Origin: Anaerolineales bacterium
GTDB lineage: Bacteria > Chloroflexota > Anaerolineae > JAAEKA01
DNA: 64,000 bases
NCBI GenBank assembly: GCA_020634615.1
Contig: JACKBI010000013.1
Span: 62,001-126,000, forward strand
Direction of reading: 5' to 3'
Below are positions 16,615 through 26,089 of the stretch, in pieces. Positions within the stretch are counted from its first letter, which is position 1. Each line of letters begins with the position of its first letter. The translations under genes and the position numbers were made by a program. The notes under the pieces are model-generated. The model ran no database searches. It had not been told where the DNA came from and was given only the letters and a program-made list of their open reading frames with translations.

Positions 16615-18327
16615 ATGCCCGAAATAACAGTTGGTGAACTTCTTGCCAAAAGCCTCGCGGCCGAAGGCGTCGATCTTGTCGTCGGCATCATCGATGGCGC
16701 GCACATCCCCTTTGTCGTGCCGCTGGCCGGCTACGGCATCCGCTACGTCAACGCGCACCACGAAGAGGCCGCGGTCCACATCGCCGAGGGCTATACGCGC
16801 ATCGCCCGCAAGCCGGCCGTCGCGCTGGGCAACCCCGGTCCCGGCGGCGCCAATATGCTGGCCGGACTGACCAGCGCATACGGAGAGGGTCATCCGGTAG
16901 TCGCTATCGCCTGCACCCGCCGCAGCGCGGTCAACAACCCCGACCGCGGCGGCGCCTGGCAGGCCACCGATCTGGTCGCGATGGCCAAACCGATCACCAA
17001 GTACAGCGCGCTGATCAGCCGGCCCGAGCGTGTGCCGGAGATGGTGCGCGCCGCCCTGCGCGCTGCCACCAGCGGTCGGCCCGGTCCAGCGTTTCTTGCC
17101 ATCCCGGACGAGCTGCTGGCGCAGAGAATCGACCCGGACAGGCTGCGGATCACGCCAGCGACCAACAATCGGGTGCTCAACCTGGGCGCGGGCGATCCGG
17201 CGCTGATCGAACAGGCGGCTGACCTGCTGGCTAACGCCAAGCGTCCTTTCATCTATGCTGGCAAGGGCGTGCTGTGGGCCGGGGGTTCGCCCGAACTGGT
17301 GGCACTGGGTGATCATCTGGCCGCGGGCATGGGCAGCAGCCTGGGCGCACGTGGCGTCGTGCCGGAGGATCATCCGCACTATTTCCACATCTTTGACATG
17401 CAGGCCAGCATGTTGGCGCGCAACGAGGCTGACGTGGTGCTGGTGGTTGGGGCGCGGCTGGGCGAATACGACGGCTGGGGCATGCCGCCTGCCTGGGGTG
17501 ATCCAGCGCGCCAGACTACCATCCAGATCGATGCTGATCCGGTGTCGATTGGTCTCAACCGGCCGGTGGACGTTGCCATCATTGCCGATGCCAGGGCGGC
17601 GCTGGCGGCGCTGCTGGATGCTGTGCAGGAAAAGACCGCGGCCCGCGAGAGCATGGTCGATCTGGCCCGCTATCGCGAGCTGTCGGCGGCCACTCTGCAG
17701 GGCGGCATGGCATACATGCAGGCCAGCAGTGGAAGCGGCGTCAACCCCGGTCAGTTGGTGTTTATGGCAAGCCAGTTCTTCGCGCGCGATGCGATCACTG
17801 TGCTGGACGGTGGCAATACGGTTCTCTGGGGTGTCGCGTTCAACCCGATTCTGGAGCCGGACAGCTTCCTCTACTCGGTGATGATGGGCTACCTGGGAAC
17901 GGGGTTGCCCTTTGCAATCGGGGCAAAGCTGGCCGCGCCTGGCCGGCCAGTGGTGTGTATCACCGGCGACGGCGCGCTGGGTTTCAACGTGATGGAACTG
18001 GAGACGGCGTTGCGAGCCAATACGCCGCTGGTGGTGATCGTCGCGGTGGACGACGCGTGGGGCATGGAAAAGACCGCCTTCAACGTGGCCGGATTGGGCC
18101 CGCAGCACTACGTGGACATCGATATTCGCCCTGGTGTGCGCTACGACCTCCTTGCCCAGGCGCTGGGCTGCCACGGCGAGAAAGTGGACGAACTGGAGGA
18201 CCTGTTACCGGCCTTGCAGCGCGCAGTCGAGTCTGGCAAGCCAGCTGTCATTCACGTGGTAGTGGATCCGGTGGTCAACGCCGATCCCATCGGTTTCAAG
18301 GAGTTCCGCTACGCACGGTCGCTCTGA
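16615..18327 (+). CDS. Thiamine diphosphate-binding enzyme, acetolactate synthase-like
   Basis: A 570-residue enzyme with the three-domain layout of the acetolactate synthase / benzoylformate decarboxylase / oxalyl-CoA decarboxylase superfamily. The N-terminal PYR domain has the cofactor-activating Glu in NAHHEEAAVHIAEGY (about 41-55) and GNPGPGGANMLAGL. A central domain spans about 190-330. The C-terminal PP domain has GDGALGFNVMELETA, ending in VDDAWGM rather than the usual Asn-Asn, which keeps an acidic Mg ligand. It is not clearly IlvB (no ilvN, ilvC neighbours). Start at 16615 from family alignment; GGAG lies ten bases upstream. Substrate unresolved. Confidence 0.82.
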   Translation: MPEITVGELLAKSLAAEGVDLVVGIIDGAHIPFVVPLAGYGIRYVNAHHEEAAVHIAEGYTRIARKPAVALGNPGPGGANMLAGLTSAYGEGHPVVAIACTRRSAVNNPDRGGAWQATDLVAMAKPITKYSALISRPERVPEMVRAALRAATSGRPGPAFLAIPDELLAQRIDPDRLRITPATNNRVLNLGAGDPALIEQAADLLANAKRPFIYAGKGVLWAGGSPELVALGDHLAAGMGSSLGARGVVPEDHPHYFHIFDMQASMLARNEADVVLVVGARLGEYDGWGMPPAWGDPARQTTIQIDADPVSIGLNRPVDVAIIADARAALAALLDAVQEKTAARESMVDLARYRELSAATLQGGMAYMQASSGSGVNPGQLVFMASQFFARDAITVLDGGNTVLWGVAFNPILEPDSFLYSVMMGYLGTGLPFAIGAKLAAPGRPVVCITGDGALGFNVMELETALRANTPLVVIVAVDDAWGMEKTAFNVAGLGPQHYVDIDIRPGVRYDLLAQALGCHGEKVDELEDLLPALQRAVESGKPAVIHVVVDPVVNADPIGFKEFRYARSL

Positions 18328-18354
18328 GAGCGGTGTTTAGTGCCACCAGAGAGC

Positions 18355-20748
18355 CTATCCGACCCGGACCTTTGGGAAATACAACGTTTGGCCCAGCGGG
18401 CGACGATAGTGGAAGCCCATGTCAGCGTTCTCGCGGTCTTTTTGACCGTCAGTGCGGGTCGTCATCTGGTCGACGCCCATGGCATGCGAGCTGTCGAAGC
18501 AGGCGTCGATCAGTTGGCTGTTGCTTTGCTGGCCAGCGGCTTGACTTGAGAGGTAGTACTTGCCCAGCGGTCCGTTGACCCACTTTGGATCGGTGTTAAG
18601 GTCCGTGTCGCCCCGCTGCACGCCGTCATAATCTGTCACACGGTTGCCCCAGACGTTGTTGCGCGTCATCTGCGTTGGCTGCCCGCCGCCGCTGCGCACG
18701 CCGTAGTCGTTACCCACCACCACGTTGTACATCAGCCTTGGATTCGCGCCGGTATTCAGGAAGATGCCGTCGCCGCCGGCGTTGCGTCCGTTGTCGGCGA
18801 TGGTGTTGCTCGTCAGGCCGGCGCCGGAGCCTGCCATGTAAATGCCCGCGCCGACGCTGCCGGCGCGATTGTTGGCCACCAGATTGTTGGAGATGGTCGA
18901 AGATCCGTTGATCACAACCATTCCGCCGCCTAGCTGTTGGGCGCTGTTGCCGAGGATCTGGTTACCGTCAACCGTTGCATTGGTCTGGTTGAGGTAGATG
19001 CCGCCGCCGTGCTGGTCTGCACGGTTCCCGGCAACATAGTTGCCGCTGATGGTGCTGGCGCGGTCCTCGTGGACCACAATGGCACCGCCAACCACTGCCG
19101 CCCAGTTCCCTATGATGGCATTGTTCTCAATGGTCGCTTGTGAGTTGCGCTGAATGTAGATCGCCCCTCCTTCGACCTGGGCGCGGTTGTCCTTGAACAG
19201 TCCGTTCTTGATGATCGGATCCGCGTTGAGGGTGATCGTGAGCGCCCCGCCGTGCAGAGCTGCCACGTTGCCGACAAACTCGTTTCCATCGAGAAGGGGC
19301 GCAACATTTTCCTCGATCTGGATGGCGCCGCCCACGTCGGCTGTGTTGCCCACGAAGCGGTTGTCCAGCAAGGTCGGGTTGGCGCGGTCGTAGATGGTCA
19401 TGCCGCCGCCGACATTCCCGGCGTCGTTCTGGCTGACCAGATTGCCATCCATCAGGCCGCTTGAGGCGCGCTGAAAGACGATTCCTCCGCCATCGAGTCC
19501 GGCGCGGTTGCGGCTGATTTCATTTCGGCGGATGTTGGTCGCCGAACTGGCAGTGACAACGATGCCGCCGCCGTATTGGCCCGCTGTGTTGGAAAGTATC
19601 CGGTTCTTGATGATCCGTGCCCGTCCGCCGGTCACGTACACAGCGCCACCGTCAATGGCCGTGTTGCCGGTCAACGTCGAGTTGAGCAACAGAACGTTGT
19701 TGGCCTGGTCAAAGTGAACTGCACCGCCTACTTGAGCTGCACGGTTGTTTTCAAAGGTGCTGTTGCTGATATCACCGCCAACCCTGACCAGATAGATGGC
19801 GCCGCCGCTGATGCTGGATGCGTTGTTATTGACGAAGCGGCTGCCATCGACAACGAGTTGCGAACTGTTGATGTACAGGCCGCCGCCGGTGGGCGCGCTG
19901 TTGCCGCTGACTGTGACGTTGTTCAGAGTTAGCGTTGCGTTGCCAGTCAGTGCGGCGCCGCCGCCAACACTGGTGGCCTGGTTGTTCTCGATCCGGCCGC
20001 CGGTCATAGTAACCGTTGACCCATCAAGAATCCGCAATCCGCCGCCGCTGTTAGCTCTGCCGCCGCTGATAGTGACATTGGAAAAGGTGGCGGTTGCCCC
20101 TGACTGCACGGACACAGCGCCACTCTGAGCCGCGCCATTGCTGACGTTGTTTTCGATCGTTGTGTCGCGGACCGTGGCCCGGCTGCCGGTCACTGTCAGG
20201 CCGGGACCGGATGGCGCCGAGTTGTTCCTGACCAGAGAGCCTTCCAGCAGCAGGTCAGCATCGTTCTGCACCACAACGCCCGCACCCCATTGCGACGTGC
20301 TGTTGTCGCGGATCGTCACGTTGCGAACCGTTGGTTTGGCACCTGACGAGACCAGCAGGCCACCGCCACGGTCGCCGCCACCACCGGTAATTGTCAGGTT
20401 TTCGACGATCGTGTCACGGGCAATCTGGCCGTTGTCGGCCTTGACAACTGCGCCAGAGCCGTTGCCGCGGATCGTCGTCGCGTCCCGGCCGGCACCGACT
20501 ACGCTGACGCGTGGCCGCAAGGAAATATTTTCGTTATAGACACCGGGTCCGACCCGAATGGTCTTGCCAGGATTGGCAGCGTTGATGGCAGCCTGCACAG
20601 AACGGTATGGGCAGCCGCTGCTGCAAACATCGTAAGTTTCTGCATGAACCAATGTCAATGGCAAGGTGAGAAGCGCAACGGCGACGGCCAGAGCACGCCA
20701 GGCGTGACCAACTGACCTCGCTCCGCGCGGGCAGCGTAGCGTGGGCAT
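18355..20748 (-). CDS. Secreted right-handed parallel beta-helix protein
   Basis: A 797-residue protein. A signal peptide (about 1-36, ending near VHA-ET) precedes a region with ISLRPRVSVVGAGRDATTI, the entry to a pectate-lyase-like beta-helix. Then come about 20-25 coils of 22-25 residues rich in Asn and Gly (for example NxxxxxGGGxxxxxS). There is no obvious polysaccharide lyase active site; the repeats resemble polymorphic-membrane-protein or NosD-type coils. A short C-terminal cap ends in LYFPKVRVG, comparable to the IPVWMPLIVKQ end of the repeat protein at 14.0-16.3 kb. Likely surface-exposed adhesin or carbohydrate-binding; function unproven. Confidence 0.78.
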   Translation of the reverse strand: MPTLRCPRGARSVGHAWRALAVAVALLTLPLTLVHAETYDVCSSGCPYRSVQAAINAANPGKTIRVGPGVYNENISLRPRVSVVGAGRDATTIRGNGSGAVVKADNGQIARDTIVENLTITGGGGDRGGGLLVSSGAKPTVRNVTIRDNSTSQWGAGVVVQNDADLLLEGSLVRNNSAPSGPGLTVTGSRATVRDTTIENNVSNGAAQSGAVSVQSGATATFSNVTISGGRANSGGGLRILDGSTVTMTGGRIENNQATSVGGGAALTGNATLTLNNVTVSGNSAPTGGGLYINSSQLVVDGSRFVNNNASSISGGAIYLVRVGGDISNSTFENNRAAQVGGAVHFDQANNVLLLNSTLTGNTAIDGGAVYVTGGRARIIKNRILSNTAGQYGGGIVVTASSATNIRRNEISRNRAGLDGGGIVFQRASSGLMDGNLVSQNDAGNVGGGMTIYDRANPTLLDNRFVGNTADVGGAIQIEENVAPLLDGNEFVGNVAALHGGALTITLNADPIIKNGLFKDNRAQVEGGAIYIQRNSQATIENNAIIGNWAAVVGGAIVVHEDRASTISGNYVAGNRADQHGGGIYLNQTNATVDGNQILGNSAQQLGGGMVVINGSSTISNNLVANNRAGSVGAGIYMAGSGAGLTSNTIADNGRNAGGDGIFLNTGANPRLMYNVVVGNDYGVRSGGGQPTQMTRNNVWGNRVTDYDGVQRGDTDLNTDPKWVNGPLGKYYLSSQAAGQQSNSQLIDACFDSSHAMGVDQMTTRTDGQKDRENADMGFHYRRPLGQTLYFPKVRVG

Positions 20749-21048
20749 GATATTCTCTCAGGCGAAGGGATTCTAGGCTGCTGGGTAACAGCTATGCTAC
20801 GTCAGTGTAACAGCCACGGTCGACGGAAGCAATGGGAATTTAGTACCACACGTTCCGTCGATACCTGCATGGAGTGGGCGTCTGATCAGCCCGTTGCATT
20901 CAGGTAGCAACACAATACCGCGGGATCGCGCCGAAGTCAACATACGAAGTGCCTTCGGTATGCGTACAAAATCGCAACGCCAGAATCAAACGTGGTGGTG
21001 GTGAAAAAAGATTTGGGGCTTGGAATTGCGAGGGCAGTCCCAACACAA
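20749..21048. other. 300-base region upstream of the beta-helix gene
   Basis: No gene is seen. It holds one plausible minus-strand promoter (20912-20940) and a small imperfect hairpin near 20941-20962 (CATACGAAG ... CTTCGGTATG). Confidence 0.5.
20912..20940 (-). promoter_or_regulatory. Possible promoter for the beta-helix gene
   Basis: On the minus strand TTGACT (20940-20935) and TATTGT (20917-20912) are 17 bases apart. The leader would be about 155 bases. Confidence 0.55.
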
Positions 21049-22422
21049 CTATTGTGCTGGAGTGGGAGTTTCTGCGACAGGTTCTTCTGGTGGAGGTATC
21101 TGATCGCTGGCGGGCACCGGAGTGGTGGTCTCGCCAGAATTGCTGGGATTCGATAACGTCGGTACTTCCGGCGGCCAGGGAGCGAAGACCTCGCCTTGCT
21201 GGATCAGGTAGTCGAAGTGTTCGCGGATGCGCAACATCAACGCAACAAGGCCCGGTTCTGCCTCGCCTGTCCAGTTGACCGGGTCGCTGACCTGGAGGAA
21301 GATTGGCCAGCCTTCTTCGCGCCGACCTTGCGCGTCATAGGCTATCAGCAGCGACACGGCGCGTCCGATAATGTGTTTGTCCGGCAGCGGCTGGCCGTAA
21401 GTCGATTCTACATCAGCGCGCGCCCTCTCGGCCTGGGCTTGCAGGTAACCGGGGTAAGCCCTCGACACGTCCACGTAGCGGTCGCCTTGCCAACCCAGCA
21501 CCCGATTGATGCGCGGCGAATCTTCATGGTCAAGGCCGAAGCCAAACTCAAAGGTGGCGTCCAGCGCCTCAATTTCCGGGTTGCCATCGCCGTTCAGGTC
21601 GTTGAGCCATTTGGGAATCGTCGGGTTTACCAGCAGATTCAAGAATGGTACAGCCCCGGTCAACTCGCGGACGGTGGGAGGGGAATCGCTGTTTTCACCG
21701 GGGACGAGTTGCAGCACGTAGACACGCGTACACGCCCAGCAAAAACCGCCGTTGGCTGCCCAGATCGGTAGCTCCAGGAGTCCGTCGCCGTTGATGTCGC
21801 TCCAGCCCAACGCCTCATCCCAGCTATAGCCCAGACCCGCAAACTGGATCGCCTGATCACTGCCCTCATCTTCGAAAATCAGCACCGGTTCGTTGTCTTT
21901 CTGCAACCAATAGACCACCAGGCGCGGCAGCAGATTACCCAACTCGATGCCCTCGGCAGGCGGCGTCAGCAGGTAGGCCACCACCCGATTGCTGGGAGAA
22001 CCAGTAGCCATCTGGACGTCGATTGCATAGCCGTTCTGTTCCATCCCGCGGATCAGCGCATCCTGAAATCCAAGCGCCGCGGCTAACGGGCCGGGCGTGG
22101 CGGTGGGCGTCGCCGTCGGCGTGGCGGTGGGAGTGGCAGTGGGCGTCGGTGTCCCGGTGGGCGTCGCGGTCGGGGTGGCGGTGGGCGTCTGCGTATCTGT
22201 TGGACGCGGTCCCAGCGCGCCATTAAGGGCTGGAGTAGGTTGTGTCGGCGTCGAAGTTGGCAGGGAAGCAAGCGCGCTGCGATCAGGTGTTGGCAGGGCA
22301 GTCGGATCACAACCGGCGAGCAGCAGCGCGACCAGGCCAAGGAGAAGGAGAACGCCCACAACACGCGGCGCATGATGCCGATTCAGATGAACTCGGCCTG
22401 GCATTTGAAGCATGGCGAGCAT
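21049..22422 (-). CDS. Thr-Pro-rich lipoprotein with EF-hand/dockerin-like loops
   Basis: About 457 residues. The N-terminal hydrophobic stretch ends in LLAGC, a lipobox. After it comes a long low-complexity linker of TPTATPT-type repeats (encoded by a GTGGGCGTCGCG-like tandem repeat), then a globular domain. The domain includes two DxNGDG loops, DINGDGLLELP and DLNGDGNPEIEALD, that match calcium-binding FG-GAP/EF-hand-type loops, and an IWAANGGFCWACTRVYVLQ segment with a Cys pair. The C-terminus is again Pro/Thr/Glu-rich. Several ATGs (22422, 22413, 22404) are possible starts; none has a Shine-Dalgarno. Function unknown. Confidence 0.7.
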   Translation of the reverse strand: MLAMLQMPGRVHLNRHHAPRVVGVLLLLGLVALLLAGCDPTALPTPDRSALASLPTSTPTQPTPALNGALGPRPTDTQTPTATPTATPTGTPTPTATPTATPTATPTATPGPLAAALGFQDALIRGMEQNGYAIDVQMATGSPSNRVVAYLLTPPAEGIELGNLLPRLVVYWLQKDNEPVLIFEDEGSDQAIQFAGLGYSWDEALGWSDINGDGLLELPIWAANGGFCWACTRVYVLQLVPGENSDSPPTVRELTGAVPFLNLLVNPTIPKWLNDLNGDGNPEIEALDATFEFGFGLDHEDSPRINRVLGWQGDRYVDVSRAYPGYLQAQAERARADVESTYGQPLPDKHIIGRAVSLLIAYDAQGRREEGWPIFLQVSDPVNWTGEAEPGLVALMLRIREHFDYLIQQGEVFAPWPPEVPTLSNPSNSGETTTPVPASDQIPPPEEPVAETPTPAQ

Positions 22423-22452
22423 TGTATCATCCGGCCATGGGCCTGTCAAAGA

Positions 22453-22492
22453 CAATAGCGCCGTCTGGTCTTGGGGCCAGACGGCGCTATTG
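22453..22492 (-). terminator. Strong hairpin downstream of recA
   Basis: A perfect 16-bp stem (CAATAGCGCCGTCTGG at 22453-22468 with its complement at 22477-22492) and an 8-base loop, 21 bases past the recA stop. On the minus strand it is followed only by TCTTTGAC, a poor U-tract, so efficiency is uncertain. Confidence 0.7.
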
Positions 22493-22512
22493 CACTATCA
22501 CAGCACTACAAC

Positions 22513-23655
22513 TCAGGCTGCTTCGTCCATTTCGTCAAAATCCTCGTCGCCATCGTCGATCACGTCCTCGACCACAGCCATGCTGGCGCGTTTGCCAGTT
22601 TTTACAGGTGTCGCGGTTGGCATTGCTACGATCTTCGACTCGCCGCCTTCTGGAACCAGCGTTCGTGCCAGTCCGGCCTGGTCGCGCAGCAGGCCATCGA
22701 TCTGCCAGAACATGTCCTGGTTTTCTTGCAGGAAGATCTTGGCATTCTCGCGGCCCTGGCCCAGGCGGGTGTCACCGAAGGAGTAGAACGCGCCGCGCTT
22801 GCTGACGATCTCGTGCTCCACGGCCAAGTCCAGCACATCACCGGAGCGGGAGATACCCTCGTTGTACATGATGTCGAATTCGGCCTGGCGGAAGGGTGGC
22901 GCGACCTTGTTCTTCTTGACCGTCACCCGCGTTCGGTTGCCGATGACTGCGCCCTGATGTTTGAGGCTTTGGATACGACGCACGTCCAGCCGCACGCTGG
23001 CGTAGAACTTGAGCGCCATGCCGCCCGTGGTCGTCTCCGGGTTGCCGAACATCACACCGATCTTCTGGCGCAACTGGTTGGTGAAGATCATCGCCGTGTT
23101 GGACTGACTGATGGCGCCGGACAGCTTGCGCAGCGCCTGGCTCATCAGACGAGCCTGCAAGCCCATGTGGCTGTCGCCCATGTCGCCTTCGATCTCCGCG
23201 CGCGGCACCAAAGCAGCCACCGAGTCAACGACTACGACATCCATTGCGCCGGAGCGCACCAGCGCCTCGGCGATTTCCAGCGCCTGTTCGCCGGTATCCG
23301 GCTGTGAAACGTACAGATCATCGACATTGACGCCGATTCTGCTGGCGTAGTTGGGATCCAACGCGTGCTCGACGTCGACAAATGCACAGGTGCCGCCCAA
23401 CCGCTGCGCCTCAGCGATGACGTGTAGGCAGATGGTCGTCTTGCCGGAGCTTTCGGGACCGTAGATCTCAATGACGCGGCCGCGGGGAATGCCGCCGATG
23501 CCCAGTGCGAGGTCGAGGGAAAGGCTTCCTGTGGGGATCGCCTCCACCTTCATGCTGGCGGCATCGCCCAGCTTCATGATGGCGCCCTCGCCGAAACGCT
23601 TCTTCAGGTTTGCCAGAGTAGAATCCAGTGCTTTCTGTTTGCCGTCGCCTGCCAT
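22513..23655 (-). CDS. recA: RecA recombinase
   Basis: A 380-residue RecA. It forms filaments on single-stranded DNA, drives homologous strand exchange and stimulates LexA self-cleavage. Walker A is GPESSGKT (66-73); the Walker B Asp lies in [10 protein letters not shown]; the L2 loop and ATPase signature include [14 protein letters not shown] and [13 protein letters not shown]. The N-terminus has the family pattern ([22 protein letters not shown]). The C-terminus is acidic ([14 protein letters not shown]), as in most RecA proteins. Start at 23655 has AGGAG eight bases upstream; the longer frame is spurious. The promoter carries a LexA-like box. Confidence 0.98.
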   Translation of the reverse strand: MAGDGKQKALDSTLANLKKRFGEGAIMKLGDAASMKVEAIPTGSLSLDLALGIGGIPRGRVIEIYGPESSGKTTICLHVIAEAQRLGGTCAFVDVEHALDPNYASRIGVNVDDLYVSQPDTGEQALEIAEALVRSGAMDVVVVDSVAALVPRAEIEGDMGDSHMGLQARLMSQALRKLSGAISQSNTAMIFTNQLRQKIGVMFGNPETTTGGMALKFYASVRLDVRRIQSLKHQGAVIGNRTRVTVKKNKVAPPFRQAEFDIMYNEGISRSGDVLDLAVEHEIVSKRGAFYSFGDTRLGQGRENAKIFLQENQDMFWQIDGLLRDQAGLARTLVPEGGESKIVAMPTATPVKTGKRASMAVVEDVIDDGDEDFDEMDEAA

Positions 23656-23750
23656 TGGTGTGTCTCCTTGATTGACTTCTTGTGCCCGTAAATCCGGGCG
23701 ACTGGCTTGCCCTGCGCGACTCCAGTTGGCGTCGCGACAAGGTATAAAGG

Positions 23751-23779
23751 AGTGTAGCACATATGTTCTTGAATGTCAA
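23751..23779 (-). promoter_or_regulatory. recA promoter with LexA/SOS-like box in the spacer
   Basis: Minus strand: perfect TTGACA (23779-23774), 17-base spacer, TACACT (23756-23751). The spacer contains GAACATATGTGC (23768-23757), one mismatch from the Gram-positive SOS consensus GAAC-N4-GTTC. A repressor bound there would cover both promoter boxes, as expected for SOS control of recA. Confidence 0.75.
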
Positions 23780-23896
23780 ATATGGTTGCATCGCAACGAC
23801 GTCAGGTGTTTCGGGTTCAAGCCGGTTACGGGCTTGCACCGCTCAGCGTGCTGCTCTTGCAAAGGGCTGGATGTCTTTCCACTGTAACGCCTGGCA

Positions 23897-23925
23897 TTGA
23901 CAACCAGGGTGAAACCTGTTACGCT
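23897..23925 (+). promoter_or_regulatory. Possible mgsA promoter (extended -10)
   Basis: Perfect TTGACA at 23897-23902, 17-base spacer, TACGCT at 23920-23925 preceded by TGT (extended -10). The -10 hexamer itself is poor. The leader would be about 140 bases. Confidence 0.5.
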
Positions 23926-24074
23926 CCATGCAAGCGCCTGTGAAGCTGCGTATGCAACCGCTAGCTGCATCGCTACTTCCTGTCAACGCAACTTCTACAA
24001 CACGGGTGAGACGTTGCCGACCGCTTTGGTGACTCGCCTCAGCCAAGAATTTGGGGTGTCAAGGAGAAATGAAA

Positions 24075-24545
24075 ATGAGTGATCAAAAGTTCGCGATGAA
24101 TCCCGCCAAGAAAATCGCCCTCGTGGCCCATGATAACAAGAAGCAAACACTGGTTGAATGGTCACGGTTCAACCGCGATCTGCTGGTGCAACACAAGGTG
24201 TTTGCAACCGGCACCACAGGCAAGATTCTGGAGGATGTGCTCGGCGTCAAGATCCAGAAGCTGCAAAGTGGGCCTTTAGGGGGAGACCAACAAATCGGCG
24301 CCAAGATCGTCGAGGGAAAGATCGATTTTATCATCTTTTTCTGGGATCCGTTGGAGCCGCAACCGCATGACCCGGATGTCAAGGCGCTGCTTCGGATGGC
24401 TGTTGTGTGGAACATCCCCATCGCTTGCAATCGGGCCTCGGCCGATTTCATGATCTCATCGCCGCTGATGAACAGCGAGTACGATCGCCTGGTGCCTGAC
24501 TATGGCATCTATCGTGTTCGCAAGATCGATATCGAGGAAGCGTAA
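24075..24545 (+). CDS. mgsA: Methylglyoxal synthase
   Basis: A 156-residue enzyme that converts dihydroxyacetone phosphate to methylglyoxal and phosphate, a bypass that frees phosphate when glycolytic phosphosugars build up. All the catalytic and binding residues of the Escherichia coli enzyme occur at the same numbers: His19, Asp20, Asp71, His98 and Asp101. Motifs are ALVAHDNKK, GTTG, SGPLGGDQQIGA and WDPLEPQPHDPDVKALLR. The start at 24075 is preferred because AGGAG is eight bases upstream; ATG 24069 is too close to it. Monocistronic, with a strong terminator behind. Confidence 0.97.
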   Translation: MSDQKFAMNPAKKIALVAHDNKKQTLVEWSRFNRDLLVQHKVFATGTTGKILEDVLGVKIQKLQSGPLGGDQQIGAKIVEGKIDFIIFFWDPLEPQPHDPDVKALLRMAVVWNIPIACNRASADFMISSPLMNSEYDRLVPDYGIYRVRKIDIEEA

Positions 24546-24585
24546 GCTCAGGGACTCTCGAAGTAAGCCTTCGACAGATTGGACA

Positions 24586-24622
24586 GTGCGGCTTTCAGAA
24601 CACGAAAGCCGCACTTTGTTTT
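24586..24622 (+). terminator. Rho-independent terminator after mgsA
   Basis: Perfect 11-bp stem (GTGCGGCTTTC at 24586-24596 with its complement at 24604-24614), 7-base loop, then TTTGTTTT. Confidence 0.88.
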
Positions 24623-24630
24623 CGGCGCGC

Positions 24631-26037
24631 TCAGGCTGGTTCAAACCGCGCCGAGAAGTGACGCAGCGCCGGCGCCTGCCAGACGATACGCAGGCCGCGG
24701 ATGCGGTCCTTGGCGATGTTGACGTGCTCGATCGCCTCGGCGACGTAGTCGATGTGGCTCTGTGTGTAAACGCGACGGGGGATGGTCAAACGCACCAGAT
24801 CCAGTGGGCCAGGCTCCTCGAAACCGGCCGCGACCGGCCGGCCAAACATCACCTGCCCGATCTCCACCGCACGGATGCCGGCTTCAAGGTAGAGCGCGAC
24901 CGCCAGCGCTTGCGCTGGATACTCGTGGGGCGGGATGTGGGGTAGCATCGACCGTGCGTCGATGTAGATGGCGTGGCCGCCGGGCGGCTGGACGATGGGC
25001 ACCCCTGCCGCGGTTAGCTTGTCGCCCAGGTAGGCGGTGGATCGGATGCGGTAGCGCAGGTAGTCCTCGTGCAGCACCTCGCGCAGGCCTACCGCAATAG
25101 CCTCCAGGTCGTAGCCCGCCAGCCCGCCGTAGGTTGGAAAGCCTTCGGTCAGGATGAGCTGATTCTTGCAGCGCTGCGGCAGGTCGAGATAGCGCTGGCC
25201 GTCGTAGGGAGGATCGTTCAATGCCAGAAAGCCACCGATATTAGCCAGTCCGTCTTTCTTGGCGCTCATGGTGCAGCCATCAGCATAGCCAAACATCTCG
25301 TGGGCAATCTCGCGTGGCGTCATGTCGGCGTAGCCTTGCTCGCGCTGTTTGATGAACCAGGCGTTCTCGGCAAAGCGGCAGGCATCCAGGATGAACAACA
25401 GGTTGTGGCGTTTGCACAGCTCGCTGACGGCACGGATGTTGGCCATACTGACCGGCTGCCCGCCGCCGGCATTGTTGGTGATCGTCAGCATCACCAGTGG
25501 GATGTTTTCGGCGCCGACCTCGTCAACGGTGGCCTCAAGCGCATCCAGGTCGATGTTGCCCTTGAACGGGTGAATGAGCTGAGGGTGACGGCCCGCGTCG
25601 GCCACTAGGTCGCGCGCTTCGGCTCCGCGATACTCGATGTTGGCGCGGGTGGTGTCGAAGTGGTTGTTGTTGGGCACCACATCGCCCGGCCGGCATAGCG
25701 CGCCAAACAGGATGCGTTCAGCGGCGCGCCCCTGGTGCGTCGGGATGACGTGGGTGTAGCCGGTAATTTCCTGCACGGCCTCCTCGAAGCGGTAGAACGA
25801 ACGCGCGCCGGCATAGCTCTCGTCGCCGCGCATCATGCCGGCCCACTGCTCGGACGACATCGCACCGGTGCCGCTGTCGGTCAACAGGTCGATCAGTACG
25901 TCGTCCGCATGCAACAGGAACAGGTTGTAGCCGGCTTCCTCCAGCACTGCACGGCGGTGCTCGTAGGTCGTAAAGTGGATCGGCTCCACCGTCTTGATTT
26001 TGAACGGTTCGATAATGGTCTTGAATTCGTGAGGCAT
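24631..26037 (-). CDS. tnaA: Tryptophanase
   Basis: A 468-residue PLP enzyme that splits tryptophan to indole, pyruvate and ammonia. The PLP lysine is in TMSAKKDG (Lys260/261); other family motifs are LLTDSGTGAM, PTHQGRAAERI, FKGNIDL and EGFPTYGGL. It is called tryptophanase rather than tyrosine phenol-lyase because the active-site region reads AGIRAVEIG, as in tryptophanase, where the phenol-lyases have an arginine. Start at 26037 is set by GGAG six bases upstream; the TTG further up overlaps that site. I see no tnaC-like leader or adjacent transporter, so catabolite or tryptophan control cannot be read. Confidence 0.9.
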   Translation of the reverse strand: MPHEFKTIIEPFKIKTVEPIHFTTYEHRRAVLEEAGYNLFLLHADDVLIDLLTDSGTGAMSSEQWAGMMRGDESYAGARSFYRFEEAVQEITGYTHVIPTHQGRAAERILFGALCRPGDVVPNNNHFDTTRANIEYRGAEARDLVADAGRHPQLIHPFKGNIDLDALEATVDEVGAENIPLVMLTITNNAGGGQPVSMANIRAVSELCKRHNLLFILDACRFAENAWFIKQREQGYADMTPREIAHEMFGYADGCTMSAKKDGLANIGGFLALNDPPYDGQRYLDLPQRCKNQLILTEGFPTYGGLAGYDLEAIAVGLREVLHEDYLRYRIRSTAYLGDKLTAAGVPIVQPPGGHAIYIDARSMLPHIPPHEYPAQALAVALYLEAGIRAVEIGQVMFGRPVAAGFEEPGPLDLVRLTIPRRVYTQSHIDYVAEAIEHVNIAKDRIRGLRIVWQAPALRHFSARFEPA

Positions 26038-26089
26038 TGTTGGCTCCAAGTCTGCTTGTGATAGTGCAACGTGTATTTGCCATCAAGGT

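Larger units (their letters stand above)
23656..24074. other. 419-base divergent recA-mgsA region
   Basis: No gene is seen. It contains the recA promoter with a LexA-like box (23751-23779, -), two small hairpins in the recA leader (CGCGAC...GTCGCG near 23720-23740 and GCCCG...CGGGC near 23685-23700) and the mgsA promoter (23897-23925, +). The middle (23780-23895) shows no clear element. Confidence 0.7.

Noticed and set aside
16591..18174. Long (527-codon) minus-strand frame opposite the ThDP enzyme
   Set aside because: Shadow; no promoter or similarity.
22083..22200. GGCGTCGCGGTGGGCGT-like tandem repeat as a CRISPR or minisatellite
   Set aside because: It is the DNA behind the Thr-Pro linker of the lipoprotein; units are short, in frame and have no spacers.
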